NCBI GenBank assembly: GCA_002779595.1
Contig: PEWF01000098.1
Coordinates: 1 to 10,854, forward strand
Direction of reading: 5' to 3'
DNA from: an archaeon CG07_land_8_20_14_0_80_38_8
GTDB taxonomy: Archaea > Nanobdellota > Nanobdellia > Tiddalikarchaeales > Tiddalikarchaeaceae
Length of the DNA: 10,854 nt
Every line of letters starts with the position of its first letter. Position 1 is the stretch's first letter. The position numbers were made by a program, and so were the translations under genes. This document shows, in pieces, positions 4,816 through 10,854 of the stretch. A model generated the notes under the pieces. It was given only the letters and a program-made list of their open reading frames with translations, ran no database searches and was not told the origin of the DNA.

Positions 4816-5595
4816 TTAACTTCCTGTTCCAGTGTATTTAGCCACTCCGTAATAAAACCATTTAATTGATAATAATGTTAAAATTATTACTATTATTGGC
4901 GACAGCCAGTAAGCAAAAATTATTTCTTTGCCCAGAAAGAAACTTGCAGGCACGAAGCCGATGAATATTATTGGGAATACGAAAGTGAAGAATAACTGCA
5001 TGCTTTTAGGGTATAAATTCATAGGCCACCTGCAGAACCTGCTTCTGATATTATCCAAATTATTCTGTATGGAATTAACATTTGTCACGAAGAATGCAAA
5101 AGTTATAACAAACAAATCCACTGCGAACATTGCAAGCAGTCCAATAATAACTAGGAAAATGAAGTATAAAATGTTGAATAATGATAATTGAAGGTTAATA
5201 TTCGGCACTGCTATCCAGAACATTAAGAATGCAGTGATTAATCTGCCAATATTATCAATGTCAAAGCGTACGTAAAGAGTTAGCAAATTCAGGGGTTTTG
5301 TCAAATCCATATCCAAATCCCCTCTGCGAATCTCGCCGGGCATGTACCTGATTACAAAAAACATCTCGTAAATTCCCCTGATGAAAGTGTAAACTCCTAT
5401 CATGAAAGTAATCTCGTAAAAACTCCAGCCAGGAACCCCTCCTCCTGTAGCGTCATAAACTGCGTAAGTGACGAAAATGCTCAGGAACCCCAGCACAACT
5501 GAGAGGAATATGAATAGGAAGAAACTGAACCTGTACTCTGCCCTGCTGGTTAAGCCGATAATTATTTGCTGTTTAATGTAGGATAATGCACTCAT
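4816..5595 (-). CDS. ABC-2 type permease (COG3694-like)
   Basis: This 259-aa membrane protein has about six hydrophobic segments (around residues 23-46, 62-80, 116-131, 138-172, 203-225 and 229-246). It fits the ABC-2 permease family found with COG4586-type ATPases. The cytoplasmic segment after the second helix contains GEIRRGDLDMDLTKPLN, a pattern typical of this family. The C-terminus ends in YTGTGS, like the characteristic short tail of related permeases. It is the last gene of a three-gene minus-strand operon, 6 bp after the other permease. The two permeases presumably form a heterodimer in the membrane with an ATPase dimer. The substrate is unknown. Its stop is convergent with the 76-aa gene at a distance of 3 bp. 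Confidence 0.88.
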   Translation of the reverse strand: MSALSYIKQQIIIGLTSRAEYRFSFFLFIFLSVVLGFLSIFVTYAVYDATGGGVPGWSFYEITFMIGVYTFIRGIYEMFFVIRYMPGEIRRGDLDMDLTKPLNLLTLYVRFDIDNIGRLITAFLMFWIAVPNINLQLSLFNILYFIFLVIIGLLAMFAVDLFVITFAFFVTNVNSIQNNLDNIRSRFCRWPMNLYPKSMQLFFTFVFPIIFIGFVPASFFLGKEIIFAYWLSPIIVIILTLLSIKWFYYGVAKYTGTGS

Positions 5596-5601
5596 AATTT
5601 T

Positions 5602-6405
5602 TTAACCTCCCTGGCTCGTGAATTTTTTCCTGCCGATTCTGAACAATAATTTTGCAATAAAGTATAATATTATGAAAGCGATTAATTGCTGGAATAAAAT
5701 GCTTAACGATTCATTAATAGTGAATTTTTCCAGGTAAATCATTATTGGGGAGTAGTAAATGTATTTGAACGGCAGGATGTTGACTATTGTTTTCATAAAA
5801 CCGGGATAAAAATCAAGAGGTATTAATGCTCCTGAGAAAAAATTAAGCGCTGCCACTCCTAATAATTCGAAAAGGAAGTAACTCTCCTGCCAAAATGTTA
5901 ACAAGCCCATAATGAAAAAGAACACGTTGTATAACAAGAAACTCATCAGCAAGCTCATGATGAACATTATTAAGTAAACTGGGTTCGTGTTTATTATGAT
6001 GTCAAAAAATAATTTTAATAATAATAAGAGCACTGGCGCTTTAATCAGCATGCTCGGCAGCTTGTTCCCGAAAGCTTCGCTAATCATTGACCAGAAGAAA
6101 TCCACAGGCATTAAAACGTATCTTGCAAAATCCCCGAACTTAATCACTTCCCCAACCATTCCAACAATCCATGTCCAGACGAAGAATCCGACTATTTGGC
6201 TGATTGCAAAATAAGTAATAGTTTCCTGCAAAGTGAATCCCTGAATTGTTGAAACTGCATTAAAGGCATAAATGGTTGTCCATAAGAACTGCACTATCAG
6301 GAAAACGAAAGGATTAATCAGCATGTCAACAAGGAAGTCCAGACGGTAAGCCATCCTGTCCTTTAATGCAATCTTCACAGTCTCATAATAAGTGTTAAAA
6401 CTCAT
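5602..6405 (-). CDS. ABC-2 type permease (COG4587-like)
   Basis: This 267-aa integral membrane protein has about six hydrophobic stretches. The last third carries FFSGALIPLDFYPGF, a typical ABC-2 re-entrant element between transmembrane helices 5 and 6. A cytoplasmic loop holds GDFARYVLMPVDFF, matching the amphipathic coupling region of its sister permease. The C-terminus RKKFTSQGG is a family-like ending. The start overlaps the ATPase stop by one base (TGATG), so translation is probably coupled. Together with the adjacent permease and the ATPase it forms an exporter of the COG4586/4587/3694 type. The transported compound cannot be predicted. Confidence 0.88.
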   Translation of the reverse strand: MSFNTYYETVKIALKDRMAYRLDFLVDMLINPFVFLIVQFLWTTIYAFNAVSTIQGFTLQETITYFAISQIVGFFVWTWIVGMVGEVIKFGDFARYVLMPVDFFWSMISEAFGNKLPSMLIKAPVLLLLLKLFFDIIINTNPVYLIMFIMSLLMSFLLYNVFFFIMGLLTFWQESYFLFELLGVAALNFFSGALIPLDFYPGFMKTIVNILPFKYIYYSPIMIYLEKFTINESLSILFQQLIAFIILYFIAKLLFRIGRKKFTSQGG

Positions 6406-7394
6406 CAGGTTTTTCCCTCAAAAATGTTCCTTATTATCTCGTTCAAATCTGCCTCAATAATCCTTATGTCAATTACTTCCTTGCTTTCATCGCCCAGAAC
6501 TTTCCTTAAAAAAGCGCTGACGCTTTCAGTTTTTTCAAAAATTAGTCTGTAAGTGCTTGTGCCTATCTTTTCAATCTCCTTGTCAAAAATTGTTTTCTGC
6601 TCCAATGGCTTGTTAAATTTTAAGTGCAGGGTTTTTGAGTCAACGTATTCCTTCTTCAGGTGCGAAATTTTGCCGTCAAAAATTACGCATCCCTCATTGA
6701 TTATGATGGCCCTTTTGCAGATTTTGTCAACGTCGCCCATGTCATGGCTTGTGAATAATATTGTGGTGTTGAATTTCTTGTTAATCCTTAACAGGAAATC
6801 GCTTATTTTCTTCTTGCCTACAACGTCAACGCCTATTGTGGGCTCGTCAAGGAATACAATTTTAGGGTTGTGCATAAATATTAATCCTAATTCGCATCTC
6901 ATGCGCTCCCCTAGTGATAATTTGCGCACAGGAGTTTTCAGGTAATCCTTAATTCCTAAATTATTCCTGACTACTTTCAGCCTCTTCCTGAAATCATCAT
7001 CACTAATGTCATACATTGCCTTGAACAAGTGATAAGAGTCAATGGCCGGCACGTCCCACCACAAATTATGCTTCTGCCCGAAAATTACTCCGTAATTCCT
7101 GACAACCTTGCTCCTTTCTTTGAAAGGGTCTGACCCTAATACTCGCACGCTCCCGCTTGTGGGCTCTAAAATTCCTGTTAACATTTTTACTGTGCTGCTC
7201 TTTCCTGCACCGTTAGGCCCGATTAGTGCCACGCGCTCGCCTGCATTAATTTCAAAATTAATATTTTTGACTGCATTCTTAATGACGTAATCCCTTTTTA
7301 TGAAGCTCTTAACCATTTCAAGAAAACCTGCCTCCCTCTTGTAAGTCTTGAAATTCTTGCACAAATCAGTAACTTTTATCTGGGCTTCTTCCAT
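6405..7394 (-). CDS. ABC transporter ATPase (COG4586-like)
   Basis: This 329-aa ATPase subunit powers the two-permease exporter encoded downstream. The nucleotide-binding domain is complete: Walker A GPNGAGKSS (59-67), Q-loop Q107 in FGQKHNLWWDVP, signature LSLGE (159-163), Walker B IVFLDEP with E184, and switch histidine H217 in FTSHD. The FGQK.LWWD sequence around the Q-loop is typical of the COG4586 group. Residues from about 250 form a C-terminal extension. All catalytic residues are present, so it should be active. It is the first gene of the minus-strand operon and shares a 55-bp divergent promoter region with infB. A TATA-like box is centred 28 nt before its ATG. Confidence 0.94.
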   Translation of the reverse strand: MEEAQIKVTDLCKNFKTYKREAGFLEMVKSFIKRDYVIKNAVKNINFEINAGERVALIGPNGAGKSSTVKMLTGILEPTSGSVRVLGSDPFKERSKVVRNYGVIFGQKHNLWWDVPAIDSYHLFKAMYDISDDDFRKRLKVVRNNLGIKDYLKTPVRKLSLGERMRCELGLIFMHNPKIVFLDEPTIGVDVVGKKKISDFLLRINKKFNTTILFTSHDMGDVDKICKRAIIINEGCVIFDGKISHLKKEYVDSKTLHLKFNKPLEQKTIFDKEIEKIGTSTYRLIFEKTESVSAFLRKVLGDESKEVIDIRIIEADLNEIIRNIFEGKT

Positions 7395-7416
7395 GAATAA
7401 TTATAATAATGTGAAA

Positions 7417-7427
7417 ACTTTTTAAGA
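7417..7427. promoter_or_regulatory. Single central TATA-like box between ABC operon and infB
   Basis: CTTTTTAAGAG reads CTCTTAAAAAG on the other strand, a near-palindrome. It is centred at 7422, 28 nt from the infB ATG (7450) and 28 nt from the ATPase ATG (7394). No other good box was seen in the 55-bp gap, so one element may drive both genes. Confidence 0.5.
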
Positions 7428-7449
7428 GTATCTTTCCATATTATAAGTT

Positions 7450-9234
7450 ATGATTATCAGGAGTCCTATTATTGTAGTCGTAGGGCACGTTGACCACGGG
7501 AAGAGCACTTTGCTTGACAAAATCAGGGAAACCGCTGTTCAGAAGAATGAAGCCGGAGGCATTACTCAGTGCATTGGAGCGACTGAGATTCCTGCGAAGA
7601 AGATTAAGGAAATTTGCGGAAAATTATTGGAGCAGATGAACTGCAATATTACTATTCCCGGATTGCTGGCTATTGACACTCCTGGGCATGAAGCGTTCAC
7701 TAACCTGCGTAAAAGGGGTGGGAGCATTGCTGATTTGGCAATACTTGTGATTGACATTAATTCAGGGGTTCAGCCGCAGACTAAGGAAAGCATTGAAATA
7801 TTGAAGCAGTTCAAGGTGCCTTTCATAATTGCCGCGAACAAGATTGACTTACTGCCTGGCTGGAAGAAGCAGAAAACTTTGTCTTTTGCTGAGAGTTTCA
7901 AGCACCAGGATAATGATGTTAAGGACAGGATTCAGAATAAGGTCTATAATTTAATGGGTGAATTGGGAAAGTATAATATTAACTGCGACTTGTTCAACAA
8001 AATTGATAATTTCACTCAAAGCGTTGCCATTGTGCCTTGCAGCGGAATAACTGGCGAGGGAGTCAGCGAATTATTGGCAATGGTCAGCGGTTTGGCGCAG
8101 AAATTCTTAACCAGTAATTTGGAAGTGACAAAAGGCAATGCTAAAGGCAGCATCCTGGAAGTTAAGGAAACCAAGGGTTTGGGCACCACTGTTGACGTGA
8201 TAATTTATGATGGCGTATTGAGGAGGAACCAGTACTTGGTGACTATGGGAGAGGATGAGCCCATCATTACTAAGATAAGGGCTTTGTTAAAGCCTTGCGA
8301 GCTGCAGGAAATCAGGGACAAGAAGTGCGAGTTCGAGCACACTGATGAAGTGGTGGCTGCGTGCGGCATCAGAATCTCGGCGCCTGATTTGGAGAACGCG
8401 ATTGCGGGTATGAGCGTTGAAAGCGCTGACAATTTGAATGATGCTGAGAAGATTGCAGAGAGGATGAAGAAGGAATTCCATGCAGTATTAATTGAGGGCG
8501 GGGATGAGGGCATTGTGTTGAAGACTGACAGTTTGGGCAGCCTGGAAGCCTTGGCTGGTTTTTTAAGGAGGAATAATATTAAAATCTCAAGCGCCGGCAT
8601 TGGCAACGTTAACAAGAAGGACGTGATTAAGGCGTCTCATATGAAGGGGAAGAATTTGTATTACGGCATCATTTTAGGATTTAACGTGGGGGTGAATGAG
8701 GATGCTGAGAGGATAGCAGCTGAGGATAAAATAAAAATTGTTAAAGACAACATCATTTACCACTTATTGGATTCTTATAATGAGTGGAAGGATAAAGTTA
8801 TGGAGGATTTGAAGAGGCAGGAATTAATGACTATTGCCCTGCCTGGCAAGATTAAAATAATGGGTGATTTCGTGTTCAGGAAGAGCAAGCCAGCAGTTAT
8901 CGGGGTTAACGTTTTGCAGGGCAGTATTAAGCCTGGAGTTCAGTTAATGAAGGAGAGCGGCGAAATTATTGGAGTTATTAAGCAGTTGCAGGATAAGAAT
9001 ATTACTTTGCAGGCAGCGAAAGCAGGCGATAAGATTGCTTGCAGTATTGACGGCGCAACTTATGAGAAGGACTTCGTGGATAATGAAGTGTTATACACTA
9101 ATATTCCTGAGAAGGATTTCCTGAAAATGAAGAAGGGCTTGAAGAGTTTCATGACTAAGAGTGAGGTTGAATTAATGCAGGAAATTGTGCAGATTCAGAG
9201 AAGGAATAATCATTTATGGGGTTTGGGCGGGTAA
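7450..9234 (+). CDS. infB: Translation initiation factor aIF5B (archaeal IF2)
   Basis: This 594-aa translational GTPase promotes subunit joining and initiator tRNA placement. The G domain has G1 GHVDHGKST (12-20), switch-I threonine T39 in GGITQCIGAT, G3 DTPGHE (76-81) with H80, G4 NKID (130-133) and a G5-like SGITGEG near 199. Domain II starts around residue 230 (GSILEVKETKGLGTT). Domains III and IV follow, ending WGLGG. The length is normal for the archaeal form, which lacks the long N-terminal extension of bacterial and eukaryotic proteins. It has its own leaderless-type promoter. In many archaea it follows L24e and Ndk; here the ABC operon separates it from that cluster. Its last 25 bp overlap the convergent Ntn hydrolase gene. 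Confidence 0.97.
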   Translation: MIIRSPIIVVVGHVDHGKSTLLDKIRETAVQKNEAGGITQCIGATEIPAKKIKEICGKLLEQMNCNITIPGLLAIDTPGHEAFTNLRKRGGSIADLAILVIDINSGVQPQTKESIEILKQFKVPFIIAANKIDLLPGWKKQKTLSFAESFKHQDNDVKDRIQNKVYNLMGELGKYNINCDLFNKIDNFTQSVAIVPCSGITGEGVSELLAMVSGLAQKFLTSNLEVTKGNAKGSILEVKETKGLGTTVDVIIYDGVLRRNQYLVTMGEDEPIITKIRALLKPCELQEIRDKKCEFEHTDEVVAACGIRISAPDLENAIAGMSVESADNLNDAEKIAERMKKEFHAVLIEGGDEGIVLKTDSLGSLEALAGFLRRNNIKISSAGIGNVNKKDVIKASHMKGKNLYYGIILGFNVGVNEDAERIAAEDKIKIVKDNIIYHLLDSYNEWKDKVMEDLKRQELMTIALPGKIKIMGDFVFRKSKPAVIGVNVLQGSIKPGVQLMKESGEIIGVIKQLQDKNITLQAAKAGDKIACSIDGATYEKDFVDNEVLYTNIPEKDFLKMKKGLKSFMTKSEVELMQEIVQIQRRNNHLWGLGG

Positions 9235-10181
9235 ATCTTTTTCTTTTTGTTGATTAATTCTTCCAATACTTCCAAATCCTGCTTTAATTGTTCTGAAAAT
9301 TTTTCCAGTAATGAATGTATGCTGATTTTGAAACTTTTCTCTTCATTGCTGAAATGAGTTTCAGCGCCGTCCTTTGTAAGGATTGCGTAATCGATTCCGT
9401 CGCAGAAAATGTTATTCTTGTTGGTGTAATTAATCACTCCTTTTATTATATCAACGAGTTCGTCAGTGCTTAAATCAGCGGTTATGTCTACTCCTTTTAA
9501 GTATTGCATTGCTGCTTCCCTGCCGCAGCCGTTAATGCAGTATTTTGTCCAGTTTATGTCTCCTGTTGCGGAAACGTCCAGTAATACTGGCTGTGATGAA
9601 GCATTGAATTTGAATATTGTTGCAAGCAGGAATTCGCTTAAACCAGTGTTAAAATTCCTGTCGTACAATAACATTTTGGAATTAAACATGTTATACTCTT
9701 TCTTGTGCACAACCTGCAAATCTGATATTCTTCTGATTTCAGGAGAGTAGAAAGATTTGATTATTTTCTCCAATTTGAAGGAGTTTTTGTAAAATTTGGT
9801 TAATTTTTTCACTGCTTTGTCGGGGAATTTGAAAGGGAACAGCATTTCCTGTATGAAATTGTCATCTTTGAGGAATGATTCAGTTTTTAGTAATAAGTCC
9901 CTAATTTTTTTGCCTGCAGTATTATTAGTTCCTGTTTGCGCAATTAGTGAGTAATTATCTTCTGATACTTCAATCTTCCTGCCATATCTGAATTCAATAT
10001 TTCCAACATTTTTCTTGTCAAGAAATTCCAGAATTGACGGAAGGTCGTGCCTGAGATAAGTGCTGTATTTTAATCCTTGGATTAATTCATCAGCGTACTT
10101 GTTGGACTTTGACACTAACTTGTCCGCGCCTATAACAATACTTTTGTCTTTTTCTGACTCTAATCCTAAAATAATAGTCAT
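9210..10181 (-). CDS. Divergent proteasome-fold Ntn hydrolase
   Basis: A 323-aa protein with a proteasome-like Ntn hydrolase pattern. After Met removal Thr2 would be N-terminal, followed by IILGLE and then IVIGADK (15-21), which matches the first two strands of proteasome beta subunits. D20 would correspond to catalytic Asp17. KIEV..DNYSLIAQTGT (69-85) resembles the Lys33/Gly47 region, so K69 is the Lys33 candidate. NGCGREAAMQYL (217-228), the helix LSTDELVDIIKGVI and DGIDYAILTKDG (261-272) match the second half of the fold. About 35 extra residues lie between D20 and K69, and about 90 around 95-185, and a charged tail runs from 280 to the lysine- and proline-rich C-terminus. It is longer than usual beta subunits (about 200-240). 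It may be a protease, peptide ligase or other amidase, and the substrate is unknown. Confidence 0.68.
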   Translation of the reverse strand: MTIILGLESEKDKSIVIGADKLVSKSNKYADELIQGLKYSTYLRHDLPSILEFLDKKNVGNIEFRYGRKIEVSEDNYSLIAQTGTNNTAGKKIRDLLLKTESFLKDDNFIQEMLFPFKFPDKAVKKLTKFYKNSFKLEKIIKSFYSPEIRRISDLQVVHKKEYNMFNSKMLLYDRNFNTGLSEFLLATIFKFNASSQPVLLDVSATGDINWTKYCINGCGREAAMQYLKGVDITADLSTDELVDIIKGVINYTNKNNIFCDGIDYAILTKDGAETHFSNEEKSFKISIHSLLEKFSEQLKQDLEVLEELINKKKKIYPPKPHK

Positions 10182-10207
10182 AATTATAACATTTTTAAAA
10201 AAATTAC

Positions 10208-10219
10208 TTTTATAAAACT
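10208..10219 (-). promoter_or_regulatory. TATA-like box of the Ntn hydrolase gene
   Basis: On the minus strand GTTTTATAAAAG is centred about 32 nt before the ATG at 10181. A second T-rich, A-rich run at 10191-10205 is too close to the start for a leaderless promoter. Confidence 0.4.
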
Positions 10220-10245
10220 TTTCAGTTATTCAGCGTTGAAAAATG

Positions 10246-10255
10246 CTTTTAAAAT
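10246..10255 (+). promoter_or_regulatory. TATA-like box of the DhaL/FakA-like gene
   Basis: CTTTTAAAAT is centred about 27 nt before ATG 10278, the standard spacing in this window. It supports this start and a leaderless mRNA. Confidence 0.5.
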
Positions 10256-10277
10256 AGTCCTGTTATTATTATCTTTG

Positions 10278-10854
10278 ATGGAATCTTTAAGCACTAAGGA
10301 TTTTAAGCGCATGATTATGGAATCAACCAGTATTATCAGCGCAAAGAAGGAATACTTAAATTATATTAACGTTTTCCCTGTGAGGGACAGCGACACTGGC
10401 AATAATTTGTTAAACACTTTAAGCAATGTTAACTCATTGGATGATAATGTTTCATTGAAGAAATTTTTAAAGGATTTGAAGGAAGTTCTGCTGAAAGGAG
10501 CGCGGGGTAACAGCGGAGTAATATTATCGCAGTTTTATAAGGGGATGTGCGATTATTTGATGACCTGCAAACACGTCGGAGTGGAAGAATTTGCGAGGAG
10601 TATTGACAATGGTTATGAGACTGCTTACAAGTCAATTAATAAGCCTGTGGACGGCAGCATGCTCAGCGTTTTAAAGGGTGCGAGTATTGGGGCTTTAAGC
10701 GTTCTGGAAAAGACTGAAAACATTATTGACGTTTTGTTAAGCAGTTTCTCGTCTGCGCAGAAGTACTTGAAGGACACTATCAACAAGTTGCCTGTATTAA
10801 GGGATTCAGGAGTTGTTGACGCAGGAGGTTTGGGTGTTGTTTACATGCTCGGCG
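10278..10854 (+). CDS. DhaL/FakA (YloV)-like kinase-domain protein, partial at the right edge
   Basis: The frame is open from ATG 10278 to the window end, giving the first 192 residues. It matches the DhaL domain that binds ATP and magnesium in FakA/YloV-type proteins. NVFPVRDSDTGNN (31-43) contains the metal-binding Asp pair D37 and D39, where the usual motif is PVPDGDTG. KGARGNSGVILSQ (73-85) is nearly the family consensus. KPVDGSMLSVL (122-132) matches KPVEGT..TV, and DSGVVDAGGLGVV lies near residue 180. In bacteria FakA phosphorylates fatty acids bound to FakB (DegV). Archaeal membranes do not use fatty acids, so another acyl substrate or a scavenging role is possible. The C-terminal domains lie outside the window. 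The domain call is firm, the substrate is not. Confidence 0.82.
   Translation, partial: MESLSTKDFKRMIMESTSIISAKKEYLNYINVFPVRDSDTGNNLLNTLSNVNSLDDNVSLKKFLKDLKEVLLKGARGNSGVILSQFYKGMCDYLMTCKHVGVEEFARSIDNGYETAYKSINKPVDGSMLSVLKGASIGALSVLEKTENIIDVLLSSFSSAQKYLKDTINKLPVLRDSGVVDAGGLGVVYMLG

Noticed and set aside
9210..10181. Firm call as a connectase
   Set aside because: Only the Met-Thr start and general proteasome-like pattern agree. I could not match the rest, so only the fold is claimed.
10429..10635. Minus-strand ORF at the right end
   Set aside because: It is antisense to the FakA-like domain, whose motifs are clear on the plus strand.
1..10854. CRISPR arrays, insertion sequences, long repeats or riboswitches
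   Set aside because: None was seen by eye on either strand. Intergenic gaps are short and contain only promoter-like A/T runs.

Overview
The window comes from an archaeon. It encodes archaeal or eukaryote-type ribosomal proteins (L37e, S8e, L7Ae, S28e, L24e), an archaeal Sm-like protein, aIF5B (archaeal IF2) and a Bud23-like rRNA methyltransferase. Genes are tightly packed, and most transcription-unit starts have a TATA-like T-run/A-run box about 27-28 nt before the start codon, which suggests leaderless mRNAs. The very compact genes suggest a small-genome lineage such as DPANN (Woesearchaeota or Pacearchaeota-like), but that placement is inference. TGA is used as a normal stop.

Layout. (1) 1-1069, minus strand: a partial gene running off the left edge, AT-rich and with foreign-looking codon use. 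Its translation matches the catalytic core of bacterial-type alanyl-tRNA synthetase, and its first 13 codons are joined to the rest by an apparent -1 frameshift at a T7 run. (2) 1114-1699, minus: LSm, L37e and tRNA-Lys(CTT). (3) 1787-2484, plus: S8e, then a short TPR-like gene interrupted by an in-frame TGA. (4) 2481-3002, minus: a CYTH-domain protein, divergent from a 46-aa unknown ORF. (5) 3250-4812, plus: an operon of L7Ae, S28e, L24e (only 55 aa), a Bud23-like methyltransferase and a 76-aa unknown. (6) 4816-7394, minus: a three-gene ABC-2 exporter (ATPase plus two permeases). (7) 7450-9234, plus: infB/aIF5B, divergent from the ABC operon across a 55-bp gap with one central TATA box. (8) 9210-10181, minus: a divergent proteasome-fold Ntn hydrolase. 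(9) 10278 to the right edge, plus: the N-terminal part of a DhaL/FakA-like kinase domain protein.

How it fits together. Regions 2, 3, 5 and 7 are translation and RNA-handling genes. L7Ae-S28e-L24e followed by aIF5B is a familiar archaeal neighbourhood. Here the position after L24e, often held by nucleoside diphosphate kinase, is taken by the Bud23-like methyltransferase, and an ABC exporter lies between this operon and infB.

The least ordinary parts are the AlaRS-like gene with its frameshift next to a tRNA 3' end, the Ntn hydrolase with large insertions, and the FakA-like domain in an archaeon. No CRISPR array, insertion sequence or long repeat was seen.
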